64,000 bases of DNA, taken from positions 3,271,852 through 3,335,851 of the forward strand of contig OX637350.1 of the NCBI GenBank assembly GCA_951799405.1, in the 5' to 3' direction. How positions within the stretch are numbered: position 1 is the stretch's first letter; each line of letters starts with the position of its first letter. This DNA is from Agapetus fuscipes (taxonomy: Eukaryota > Arthropoda > Insecta > Trichoptera > Glossosomatidae). The notes below the pieces were generated by a model. It did no database searches, was not told the origin of the DNA, and saw only the letters and a list, made by a program, of their open reading frames with translations. Both the position numbers and the translations under genes were made by a program. Positions 23,411-33,495 of the stretch are shown one piece after another.

Positions 23411-23696
23411 CCGGTCGATAGCTCAATTGGTAGAGTGCTTGCATTCCATGCCGAGAACTCGGATAAGAATCCCACCGAGGGTGCCAGAAATGATTTCCCG
23501 TTTCGATGTTTATTTGAAACCGAAAATAAAATACCGGCAAAGAATTTGAAATGTTTATACATCTCTTTGCAACTTAGATTAGATTGGAATACATTAGTTC
23601 ACATAACCTTCACAATAAATGAGAACCTGCCTCCATTTGAAGCTGGAAAATCCCAACTTCAACTGCAGTGGTTGGTTAAGAGCGGCCGGCTGATGA
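23411..23696 (+). mobile_element. SINE-A with nested LINE end
   Basis: Head CCGGTCGATAGCTCAATTGG with damaged box B. After AATACCGGCAA about 65 bases are inserted that include ATCTCTTTGCAACTTAGATT, the extreme 3' end of L-RTE1. The SINE then resumes at CCTTCACAATAAATGAG. Confidence 0.75.
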
Positions 23697-23800
23697 TGCT
23701 GTAGAGATTGCTTCCAGGATCTGTTGCCGTGATCTGTAGGAGATGGAGCTTCCGGACGTTTTGCCCATGTCTACAATGGGCTTAATAAAACTGTGATCAC
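23697..23800 (-). repeat. Penelope-type hairpin repeat, single copy
   Basis: In sense: GCCCAT-loop-ATGGGC, then AAAACGTCCGGAAGCTCC, GATCACGGCAACAGATCC and GCATCATC. It is the same family as 58060-58355, where the box after the stem is GAAA. Confidence 0.5.
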
Positions 23801-23987
23801 ACACTTTTTTTATGTGTTTTCTCTCGCACAAAATAGGAAAAGTTGCATTTATCTGAGAAGCTCATACTAGCTTAATATGTCACTAATTAAGTTTAACCTT
23901 TAAGGTATGGATACAGTGTTAACTGCATTAAAATCACAATATTGATGCACATATTGTTCTTTGTTCTGTTTGCATATCATACTGTTT

Positions 23988-24238
23988 CTTGAGTTATAGG
24001 TTAAGCGGCTGACCACTCATACTGTAAAAAAATGGTTCACTTTGCCAATGTCACCCCTGTTTCAGGGAAGGACGGCAAGAGTTGCAGGGCTTATGTTCAT
24101 TTGAGATTGGGTTTTTATTTTGTAGGTCCACATGCGGCATGTGTTAGCGCGAAATTATACATGTCTGCTTGTGGGAATGCATTTGATATAAATTTTAAAT
24201 GATATATATCTTTGCAGCTTAGATTAGATTAGATACAT
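23988..24238 (+). repeat. L-RTE1 3' module, copy
   Basis: Well-preserved copy ending CAGCTTAGATTAGATTAGAT. Confidence 0.8.
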
Positions 24239-25565
24239 AGATCAAATGCATTTACTTATTTAATACACTTTTTGAATCTTTTGTTCTTGGCATTAATTTA
24301 ATTTAACTTAAATGACAGAGGAGACAGGAATGTTAAAAATTATTTCAAAGAGATTTTTCAAATTAAAAAGCTTTTAAATTTTAATGAAATCAGATCTCCT
24401 ATGAGCAATTTCACCAACAGTGTAGTCACTTTTTTCTGCAGGGTAAAGCTCTCTCGAGAACTTTGTGTTTCCTTTGTATTTTAAATGCAGCTTCTCTAGC
24501 AAAGAATGAAGCGAGAAAACCCAATAAAAGGAATATCCATTACTGAGAGCGCAATCGCTAAGTGAGCATACCGTATCAGAATCTCAAGTATTAACATAAC
24601 GTTTAAGCTGTAAAAAATTGTAAGGAATAATAAAAACGATCACTAGAGGCTCTGTTTTAGTTTGGTTGATTATTTTAGTTTTATACTTGAAGCTGTATTA
24701 TGCTTTAATTTAAAAAGGATTACATGCGAGAAAAAAATGCACTTCAATTATTGTTTACTTTTTTTTTAAATAACGCTGACATCTATTGAAAATTAAACAA
24801 AGCTTAATTTTCATTTTTCTTAAAGTTCATTTGAAACTGCTTGTAAAATTTGTAGATTTTTTTATTGCTGTTAAGAAGATATTCCTAAATATTTAAGATG
24901 CCAATGAAGTAAACAAGAAAAAATCAAAACAAAAAAAAAGAGAAGGCTGAGAGAAATTATGAACAATATTTTTCATTACTTTGCTCGGAACAAATCAAAA
25001 TTGTGTAGTCACGTGGCCGAGTTGCTGGCGAAAAGGCATACAAATATTTTGTAATTGGTTGCAATGGACAAAAGTCAAATAGAGGTGTGACGTGTGACCG
25101 CACAGTAAAAAAATCTTTCCAGTCGATTTTTCCAGAAATTCAGTAATCAACTAAAGCCGATTAAAACATAGAAATATTCTAAATAAGTTTTTATAACAAT
25201 CAAACAGATGGCAGAGGCATTCGATAAAAAATATTATACAAATCAATTTTAAAAATATTGATTTCGTATCAGATATCACTTCAATACTAGTTGTATTATA
25301 TGTGCATAAAAAGTTGAGTTATTGACTACTCGTCCCCGCAGTGCTTGTTTGGCTTATCTACCATTTGATACATAGATGACCTTTCAATAAAATCGTCTAC
25401 AGAATCACATTCTACAAAATCTGAGCTAAGAAAAAAACGTTAAACACGATAATGTGAGAATTGTTAAAATATTTTTAAAATCAATTTCCAGTTATAAGAG
25501 GCAGTCAAGGATTTTAATTTAAAGTTGTTTCTTAAAGTTATTTTTTGTAAATCATTTATTATTTA
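24239..25565. other. AT-rich spacer
   Basis: No gene. A short segment at 25330-25375 (CAGTGCTTGTTTGGCTTATC) recurs at 48525-48560 (CAGTGCTTGTTTAGCCTATC) and probably belongs with Repeat-E. Confidence 0.4.
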
Positions 25566-25756
25566 TTGTGCTCCTTGACTGATAGGTTGGTGTGAGGCTG
25601 ACCTCCGTGCTGTAAAAATTGGTTCCCTTTTGCCAATGCTACCCCGGTTTGAGGGAAAGGCGGGAGGAGTTGCAAAGGTGATGTTCATGTGACGTTTTGT
25701 TTATTTGTATGCACACAGTGTGCCTATCTGTGGGCATGCTTAGATTATAGATAGGA
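25566..25756 (+). repeat. L-RTE1 3' module, internally deleted
   Basis: CCGCC-like subfamily. GGGCATGC is joined directly to TTAGATTATAG, so the last part before the tail is missing. Confidence 0.7.
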
Positions 25757-25767
25757 CACATTTAACC

Positions 25768-26057
25768 GGTCCGTAGTCCATGTGGCAACACTTCGGACTC
25801 GTAAATGGAAGGTTGTGGATTCGGATCCCGGCGGAGGACAAAAATGTACCATTTATATTTCGAATGTGCTCTTCGCTGAGTTGAAAAATTCATAAACCTT
25901 TACCAAAGACCGGTCACTGAAAGGTCCATCCTACCTTACAACAACTGGGTCTTGCTTGAGAATTGGCGCTTTCTACAGCGACGACCAAGCTCGCAGAGTG
26001 ATACACACAAATACAGCGCTCACCAAATAAATCATCCTAATATTATTATTATTATTG
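25768..26057 (+). mobile_element. SINE-B, full length
   Basis: Head ACCGGTCCGTAGTCCATGTG, box-B-like GGATTCGGATCCCGG, complete body and AATAAATCATCCTAATATTA with (ATT)n tail. A short internal deletion lies around CTCGCAGAGTGATAC. Confidence 0.85.
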
Positions 26058-26447
26058 GTCCAGTACACATACAAACATTGCTCATGTGAAACCGCTGATG
26101 GACTTAACACAAACAAGCACTAAGGGGACGTGCTATAGAGCGAATTGGAAGTATGGTCAGATAATTGCGACATTATTAGTCATTTCTATTCGCGAATCTC
26201 GTTTGCAATTAGTTTTTTGGTTGCGGTTCTGGAACTCGGTCAGCGAAAAGCGTTTAGACATAAAATGTGTTTTCCCGAATGGAAAAAGACAAAAAAAAAA
26301 CATCGATATAACAATAAAAAAAAGTACCGCAAACGTTGAAAATAGGAAACACTGCAATGAGCGTTCTTTCTACGACACGGAAAAACCAATCGCAATGGAA
26401 ATGAATTTGTTTTTGCAAGTGAACAAGAACTAACAAGTGCTTTAGAT

Positions 26448-26883
26448 CAGTGATTCCCAAACTATGGTACGCGTACCACCAGTGGTACGCGACGCTTCTT
26501 AAGGTGGTACGCAAGCAGCCATGGCCATAGGAAATACATACTTAGTTAATAATAAGATAAAACGTTTTTCAATTTCGCGCTTAAAGTTAAGTACAACTGA
26601 GCCAAATATTTCCTCTTTTGTTTCGAACATGCAGCACCATTTTTCAGACTAAGACAGGCCTGTCCCGCCACGATTACAAAAATACTAATGTTGGACACCC
26701 CTGCACTAAGAGTATTGTATTTTTTTTCTATAATAAATAAATAAGCATAATGTTTTCATTAACAGTTGCAGTTTTTATTACTTTACCATTTGAATGATTT
26801 TTTTAACTGTTGCTTTTCAATGGTACGCCACTGATTTATAATTTCATTAGTGGTACGCGAAATTAAAAGTTTGGGAACCACTG
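26448..26883. mobile_element. hAT-like MITE with 8-bp target duplication
   Basis: 436 bp. Left end CAGTGATTCCCAAACT and right end (reverse complement) CAGTGGTTCCCAAACT form 16-base inverted repeats with one mismatch. Perfect 8-bp direct repeats CTTTAGAT flank it (26440-26447 and 26884-26891). GGTACGC words recur inside both ends. No transposase frame. Confidence 0.9.
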
Positions 26884-26891
26884 CTTTAGAT

Positions 26892-27525
26892 GGTTTTGTC
26901 GTATTGCCAACTCTGTTTTCTTTCTTTCTTCTGAATTTAATCGACAAATTAGAATAAAAACGCTTCTTGACTAACAATATTCATTTCTCTTTTGATAAAC
27001 AAATGTACTTTCCATATAGATTATTCGTTGATTTTGATTTCTTTTAACGACACTTTTTTAATGCACTGATTTTGATTAAGAAAAAATGGACCTAATTGTA
27101 TTACTACTGAGGTTTTTATTCACAAAGATTCCTAAAAGTATGATTTACTAAACTGTACACATAGTGAAACTTCATACCGCGTTGTCTCTGAAGTAATTGC
27201 ATATGGCGAGTGGAACCAACAAGATTAGCCAGCTACTTATTTTTTTCACAATCCATCGGTGTTATTCACACACAGCAAATACATGGCTTAACCGCTACTT
27301 AACGTGAATTTTTCTTACAAAAAAAACACGATCCATGGATCACCTATGGATCAAATTTCTTGTGAATAACTCTGTATGTATTCAAGGTAAGAAAAAAAGG
27401 AACAGGTTCATAATTCTTGTAAACTTGCTTAAACCTTACCGGATTGAAATTAAAACCGAAACGGGAAATCGAGGTTTGTTGGGGATCGATATTGAAAATA
27501 TTTTTAAATACATATGTTATAAATC
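26892..27525. other. AT-rich spacer
   Basis: Nothing recognised. Confidence 0.4.
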
Positions 27526-27528
27526 AAG

Positions 27529-27830
27529 ATGTATAAATCAAGAAAAATGAAATCAAGAAGACTCCAGTGGGCCGGACATGTAGCACGTGCAGAGGACTCC
27601 AGGATCATCAGAACAGTCTTGGATGGTGCCCCCTCAGGTGTTAGACCACTCGGACGTCCCAGGATGCGGTGGGCAGACAACGTTGAAGCCGACGCCGAAG
27701 TTCTGGGAGTGAGGGGACCATGGAGGGAAGCAGCACAAGACAGAGAGTCCTGGAGGATTGTGGTGCGGGAGGCCCTGAGCCTTCAAGGCTTATGAGCCGA
27801 AGAAAGTAAAAGTAAAAAAGTAATAAGAAT
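27529..27830 (+). pseudogene. LINE ORF2 C-terminus, third RTE-like lineage
   Basis: An 88-codon frame with LQWAGHVARAEDSRIIRTVL, PLGRPRMRWADNVEADA and DRESWRIVVREALSLQGL, then a stop and a GTAAAAGTAAAA-type tail. This GHVAR..GRPR.RW..W pattern is the end of APE-type LINE ORF2. It is 5'-truncated. Confidence 0.75.
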
Positions 27831-27861
27831 ATATCAACCAACCAAGAATATATCAACAAGT

Positions 27862-28316
27862 TGGAATGATCAGTCTCTTCTATAGGTACTACAATGGCGT
27901 CTGCTCTGATGAAATATCCTCACTTATACCCCCTCCTCTCGTCACAACAAGGGCAACTCGTAGAACGGCTCACATTCAACCATTTGCAGTCGATATCAAA
28001 ACTATGAGAACTTGGTGTTTTCACAACTCATTCCTCTGCCAAACTGCCCGCTTATGGAATGAGTTACCGGTATCTGTGTTTCCATCCCAATTTAACCTTG
28101 CCCTTGTCAAATCCAATATCAATCGCCATTTCCTCTCAGTGTCTCAAAACAAAGCAACGACACACACACCACAGCACTGCGCAGCTAACGGCCCTGCAAC
28201 CGGACATGGACAACTGCCACATCACCAACACCTCTGCGGCACTATAACAAGTGTCATAGACCCTAGAGTCTCTCGAATCTAGGGAGTCTCCCGCATAGGC
28301 TTTCTAAAAAAAAAAA
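27862..28316 (+). pseudogene. LINE 3' end with CTAGAG-rich tail
   Basis: Plus frame: LVTTRATRRTAHIQPFAVDI, FHNSFLCQTARLWNELPVSV and FPSQFNLALVKSNINRHFLS, a typical ..R..SF...LWN.LP..VFP..F.L..FKS...RHL ending of insect LINE ORF2. The 3' tail CACCTCTGCGGCACTATAAC..GTCTCCCGCATAGG and poly-A matches the tail of SINE-B' and the free tails at 40357 and 41968. It is 5'-truncated. Confidence 0.75.
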
Positions 28317-28847
28317 TAGACATTTTGTATCTACCACTCTGTTAGGACTTATGTAAAACAAACGCCATACATGAGGGTTAATATCCTCAATTGACTTTTT
28401 ATACAACCACACATTGCTCAATGAGAGACTCAATGATTGCAGCGCGCCTTGTGTGACCACAAAATTACGAATCAATCTACAATAGATATTAATGATAGAA
28501 CTATACACAACACATGTGAACGACCTTAAAAACTAATAAAAAATACATCAAAAAAATCATCATTAAATAATGCTCCACTAGAGGTGGCCAGCAACTCTAC
28601 TTCTCCTTCTTGTGCCTCTTCGGATTAGAGCGTTTTGAAAAAGGGATCGAAAGAGGCATGTTGTGCTTGTGCTAAAACACTGGCTGTATTCTGAATAGTT
28701 CGGATACACTTGGACTGGACAGTACAACGGCAACTTTAAAGAAATAAGAAAATCATCGATTGTTTCCAATTTTGTATGCGAAAGAGAAAGCACCTCTAAA
28801 CTTTCCGAAAAAAACTTTGCGACAGCTGATGCTTTCTTGGTTGGTAC

Positions 28848-29229
28848 GGCCCAGTATTCTCAACGTTAGTATAGCGACTTTATACTGAGTGAATAGGACA
28901 CACTTATGTGCGTATGCGTGAGAAAATTGGATGTACAGTGTTCGGAGACCGCGCTTTCGCCGTTGCGGGACCGTCCACTTGGAACCAGCTGCCTCCTGAA
29001 GTGCGTGCCAAGGAAGGGATCGAGAGCTTCAAGAAGGGAATGAAGACTCATTTCTTCACCGCCGCGTCAAGCCTGAAAGCGCCCTTGCAGTGACAGCAGT
29101 CACGAAACGGCGCTATACAAATCATCATCATCATCATCATCATCAAGAAAAAAAACCCTTTGAACGTGTGGGTAGTTTTTTTTCTTATCAGTTTAAAGCC
29201 ACATATGCTAACGTTGAAAATACCGGGCC
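28848..29229. mobile_element. PIF/Harbinger-like MITE carrying a LINE end
   Basis: Left GGCCCAGTATTCTCAACGTT and right (reverse complement) GGCCCGGTATTTTCAACGTT pair as inverted repeats extending to about 35 bases. A LINE 3' end (28906-29146) sits inside. Target duplication not clear. Confidence 0.65.
28906..29146 (+). pseudogene. CR1/L2-like LINE 3' end
   Basis: Frame with VFGDRAFAVAGPSTWNQLPP, EVRAKEGIESFKKGMKTHFF and TAASSLKAPLQ stop, then GAAACGGCGCTATACAAATC and (ATC)n. Only about 60 codons survive. Confidence 0.8.
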
Positions 29230-29745
29230 GAAAACATTTAAAAGTTTATAATCAGGTTGATATAATTCTACGTTTCAATTTAATAAAATAATAAACAAAG
29301 CATTTCGATAGATATACTTTTAAGCGCATAAAAGGCTTTCGAAAACTAAAAAGCATCAAACTAAGCAAAACCTATAAGACTAAATGATTTTTTTGATCGG
29401 TTTTGAGATAAGATACACGAATTTTCAAAAGAAACCAAAAAAAATATACTATTAACCCCTAACAGGGATAGAATAGTGAACCCGAAACCAATTTTATTAA
29501 AGGGTTGAGGTCGGTTGTCCTCAAGATTACTCGGACCCCAAACCTGAAATTCCCTGTACCTGATTTGATTTTCTATTGTGATTCCTATCCCAATTTCCCT
29601 AATCTAGATATTGAATCTTACATTTTTTTGACTGTTTAATTATTTACAATTTTCTAACGTCATCGTTATACTGATTATGTTTTTTGTTTAAGGAATAAAA
29701 ACACCAGCTTCAATATTATTAAAAATGGTGAATTATTTCACACAA
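29230..29745. other. AT-rich spacer
   Basis: Nothing recognised. Confidence 0.4.
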
Positions 29746-29749
29746 CTTG

Positions 29750-29880
29750 CAGGGTTGCAGGGTCGTTAGCTGCGCAGTGCTGTGGTGTGTGTTGCGTTGC
29801 TTTGTTTTGATACACTGAGTGGAAATGGCGATTGATATTGGATTTGAAAAGGGTAAGGTTAAATTTGGATGCGTCAATGC
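29750..29880 (-). repeat. LINE ORF2 end fragment, same family as 27862-28316
   Basis: The reverse complement contains AAATCCAATATCAATCGCCA and GCGCAGCTAACG, matching 28110-28200. Confidence 0.6.
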
Positions 29881-29944
29881 AGTAAGTTAGTTTCTGCTTA
29901 TCTATGTTTTTATTCTGTTTTTTAGTACGCAGTGTTGCTGTAAC

Positions 29945-30043
29945 TATAACTCTGTCGCCATTCTGCTAGGGGTGGCCAGAGCCTCTGCAGTGTTGCCTCC
30001 ATTTTTTCCTATCCTGACATACCTCATTCAATTCATTCATATA
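29945..30043 (-). repeat. L-RTE2 3' end, inverted fragment
   Basis: ACTCTGTCGCCATTCTGCTA and the minus frame NEVCQDRKKWRQHCRGSGHP match the end of the plus-strand copy that starts about 40 bases away. The two 3' ends point outward. Confidence 0.7.
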
Positions 30044-30079
30044 GGGTGTGCAAGGGAAAGCAAGTAGTCGGTGCAATAG

Positions 30080-30612
30080 GAAGAATAGCAAAGAACAAGC
30101 GATTGACGATGGATCTGAGAATTGATGTATGGAAGTGAAGCACGGACAGTGAATGATAGCGAAATGAGTAAAGTATGTACGGTGGAAATGAAGCATTTGA
30201 GAAGTATGACAGGAAAAATTTTGAGGGATAGAGTTAGGAATAAATGGGTAAAAAAAAATGTAATTTGAAAGAGGATGTGAAAGTTAAAGTACAAAAGAAT
30301 GTGATAAGATGGTTTGGGCATGTGGAAAGAATGAATGATGATAGACTGACAAAGTATGTACCTATACAAAGAAAGTGTGAAAGGAAAAAGGGGAAAGGGA
30401 CGACCGAGAAAAGTATGGAGTGATCAGATTGAGGAGATTGTGAAAGAATGGGATATACAAAGTGAGCGTAAAAGAAGAAAATGCATGAAAAAGGTGATGG
30501 ATATGAAGGAATTGAAAGAGGTATGTCAGGATAGGATAAAATGGAGGCAACTCTGCAGAGGCTCTGGCCACCCCTAGCGGAATGGCGACAGAGTTACAGT
30601 TACAGTATCACC
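30080..30612 (+). pseudogene. L-RTE2 LINE ORF2 C-terminus
   Basis: Degenerate start (IAKNKRL, then several stops), then VIRWFGHVERMNDDRLTKYV, KGKGRPRKVWSDQIEEIVKE, WDIQSERKRRKCMKKVMDMK and VCQDRIKWRQLCRGSGHP. It is clearly homologous to the C-terminus of the 6225-7925 frame. It ends CGACAGAGTTACAGTTACAG, a tail unlike that of L-RTE1. Confidence 0.75.
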
Positions 30613-31130
30613 TTTTTTATGCATTTTCTTCTTTTACGCTCACTTTGTATATCCTGAATTTTGCAATATGAATCCCAGCCGGGATAAAGCTAAACACCAA
30701 TAACGTGTCCACAACGATCGATAGCAAAGAATGTGGGACGACAGAGTTTTAAATTAGACCGAGCTATCGGCTCTGCCTGCCGATCAGTCTGTAATCTGTA
30801 CTGCAAGTATAAAAAAACATCACTCTAAAACTCAACCGCAGCGTTTGCTAAAAATATACAGAAACCAAAATGTTCACCAGAGGCTACAAGACACGTTTTT
30901 GTTGAGTTTTATACTTGGCGGTACCTGCTGCGATTCAAATGCCAATAATACGCTACCGGAAGAGCCGCGGGGACACATTTCGATTTGTCAAACGGACTCG
31001 AACCAAAGACAAAGGGAGACAACACCAGAGCTCTTGCCCTATTACACAACAGACTCGTGAACAGAATTGTATTGTTAAATGTATGTAGGTGCATGCGGTG
31101 CTTAGTATCTAGTTAGGATGGAACCCCATG
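30613..31130. other. Unclassified spacer
   Basis: A 71-codon frame at 30845-31060 shows no recognised domain. Confidence 0.35.
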
Positions 31131-31290
31131 GATTTTCGAAGACATCAGTCGACGAAGAAGCCCTGAAGAAGTCAGTCGCACGTCACTGACGAAACGTTGC
31201 AAAAAGAGAAAAAAGAATAAGCAGCCTACAATATTGAACATGGCCTACAAGCCCGGAAGGATGGAGACATCATCATCATCAACATCACCC
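31131..31290 (+). repeat. Penelope-type repeat with hammerhead-like hairpin
   Basis: CTGAAGA (31163-31169), stem GTCAGT (31171-31176) pairing ACTGAC (31185-31190), then GAAA (31191-31194) and CGTTGC. This is the order of hammerhead core elements around stem II. It is followed by ATCATCATCATC. The NUH cleavage site and stem III could not be placed. Confidence 0.45.
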
Positions 31291-31599
31291 ATGGATTTTG
31301 TTATGGAAAGCTAGGCGAAGTATGAGATAATTTATGTTATTGATTTTCAGAGAAAATAGGAAAGAGACATCTGACGCCAGAGGGATGAAACTTTTTAAAT
31401 ATTTTGTTCAGTATAAAATAATTCCCTTTTATGTATACTTTTTTGGTTGAACACACGTCGTAATGTCAGGGGTAAAAGTTAAAACAGAGTTGTATTTCCT
31501 TCTTGATTTACGTTTAGTAGAGATATTAGCAATTCTTTGAGAATATCATTTTTCGTATTATTTGACAAGTTTTTTTTTTTATGTCAATGTATATATTGT

Positions 31600-31905
31600 T
31601 ATTTTATTGATTTTAAAAATGTAATTTGTCATGTATGTTCCTTGACTTATAGGTTGTTATGCGGCTGACCACCCATACTGTAAAAAAATTGGTTCACTTT
31701 GCCAATGTCACCCCTGTTTCAGGGAAGGACGGCAAGAGTTGCAAGGCTTATGTTCATTTGAGATTGGGTTTTTATATTGTAGGTCCACATGCGGCATGTG
31801 TTAGCGCGAAATTATACATATCTGCTTGTGGGAATGCATTCAATATAAATCTTAAATGATATATATCTTTGCAGCTTAGATTAGATTAGATTAGATTAGA
31901 TTTGA
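31600..31905 (+). repeat. L-RTE1 3' module plus linker
   Basis: Starts in the linker (AAAATGTAATTTGTCATGTA), continues through the full module and ends with five TTAGA-type tail units. Confidence 0.85.
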
Positions 31906-31958
31906 CAAGTTGCGTTAAAGCTCTCATAAAATTAGAAGGACAGAAGCATGAAATAATA

Positions 31959-32239
31959 ATAATAATATAAGGATGATTTATTTGGTGAGCATTGTTTTTG
32001 CGTGAATCACATCTCAAGAGCCCTCTACGAGCTTGCGGAAGCGCCTATTTGCAGGCAAGACCCACTTGCTGTAACGCTGGATGTATTTATAGTGACCGGT
32101 CTTTGGTAAAGGCATAATATAAATTTGAAATGAACGAGCATATTTGAAAATATAAATGGTATATTTTTTGTTCTCCGCCGGGATTCGAGCGCACGATCTT
32201 CTATTTACGAGTCCGAAGCGTTACCACTAGAATACGGAA
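31959..32239 (-). mobile_element. SINE-B, diverged
   Basis: (TAA)n, GGATGATTTATTTGGTGAGC tail and a damaged tRNA-like head (CGGGATTCGAGCGCACGATC) on the minus strand. Confidence 0.75.
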
Positions 32240-32482
32240 ATAAACTTGTATAATATAAAAAAAAAGTTTTATATGAATAAGAACCTTGTATAACTTTAAG
32301 CTACAATATACGAGGTAGGAATTAATTTCGTTACAATTAATTTCCATACAACAAGCCTAATTTCCAAATTTGAATTACAGATGAAATCAATTGTGAGCGC
32401 TGTGTGTTAACTTGAAGATTATTCTAGAAGTGCGGGGTAAACAAACACCCGGAGGAGGGCAACATCTGGAGATGCTACACGG

Positions 32483-33188
32483 GGTGATAGAACAGCACAG
32501 TGACAAAACGACACATGACTGAACGACACATGACTTAACGGCACATGATAAAACGATACATGACGAAACAACACATGATGGAACAACACATAGCAGGACA
32601 ACACATGGCAGTACATCACATGACAAAACAGCACATGACAGAACGAAACATGACAAAACCACACAGAAAATAAATCACTATGAAAAAACAACACATACCT
32701 AAAACAGAACATACCATAATCGGCACATGAAAAAACATAACATGATAGATTATAGACAAGACATCTTGTCTTTTGATGTTTTTTCATTGTGAAGTACCTA
32801 CATTTAGTGTGTGTGTTTTTTTATATTTTTTCATTAAATACATTTGTAAAGAGGAATGCAATTCACTAACCTATTCTACCTGGCACGAAACAGGTATTAA
32901 TATCATCAATTAATAATTCATTATTGTATATTTTAATGAATTATAAATTAATAATTACCCAATGACATCTGTTGAACCAGGGTCAAAGTCGTGGTATATT
33001 GACGTGGTATATGACCCAAGCGGGGGTCCAACCAGCGTTATTGTATTCTAAATACGCAAGAAAGATCGGCCACTTTACCCCTCGGCCATAACACCGACTA
33101 TGATGTTTTGTCATGTGATGTCCAGTCATTGTGGTGTTCTGTCTTGTGTCGTTTTGTCACTGTGCCGTTCTAACATGGAACCCTGACC
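32483..33188. mobile_element. Inverted-array element type 1, copy A
   Basis: The left arm (32485-32690) is an array of degenerate 15-16-mers close to GAACGACACATGACA. The right end (33105-33174) is a shorter array in inverted orientation. The outermost 35 bases pair closely: TGATAGAACAGCACAGTGAC against TGTTAGAACGGCACAGTGAC, continuing AAAACGACACA. The centre holds AAACAGAACATACCATAATC and a minus-strand SINE-C. GCTACACGG is directly repeated at 32474-32482 and 33189-33197. There is no transposase; a Mutator-like origin is possible from the 9-bp repeat. Confidence 0.7.
32812..33102 (-). mobile_element. SINE-C, long-body form, inside copy A
   Basis: In sense: TCGGTGTTATGGCCGAGGGG head, GACCCTGGTTCAACAGATGT, the palindromic TAATTTATAATTCATTAAAA body, ACCTGTTTCGTGCCAGGTAG and CTCTTTACAAATGTATTT. 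Confidence 0.75.
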
Positions 33189-33224
33189 GCTACACGGAAA
33201 GCTCCTTCAGTACACCAAGTATAC

Positions 33225-33355
33225 CTCCAACGTCTAGCAAAATATATGGAAAGTAAAACGCTAACTAGAGGCGCTGTTTCAGTTGAAATATATTTTTTGA
33301 AAATTGTTGTGCTTGAGTTTACACGTAAGGTATTATACTTACGTTACAGCTTGTA
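33225..33355 (+). repeat. Repeat-E copy
   Basis: ATATATGGAAAGTAAAACGC, TAACTAGAGGCGCTGTTTCA and GCTTGAGTTTACACGTAAGG are the clearest form of the family core. Confidence 0.5.
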
Positions 33356-33495
33356 GAAAACGACCAAATAGTTTGGGATATAAGTTACTATTTCCATATA
33401 TATATATATATATATATCAGGCTTATTTATTTTTAATTTCACATGATAAGAGAGCGCCGTTTTTGTGTGTGTCACACCTCAAGGGCCCTCTCCGA

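Noticed and set aside
31560..31905. Telomere-like repeats (TTAGATTAGATT)
   Set aside because: They are the tail of an L-RTE1 3' end; the unit is not TTAGG and is only a few copies long.
32387..32787. Cys/Val/Ser/His-rich frames that look like a repetitive protein
   Set aside because: Translation of the 16-mer array of type-1 element copy A.
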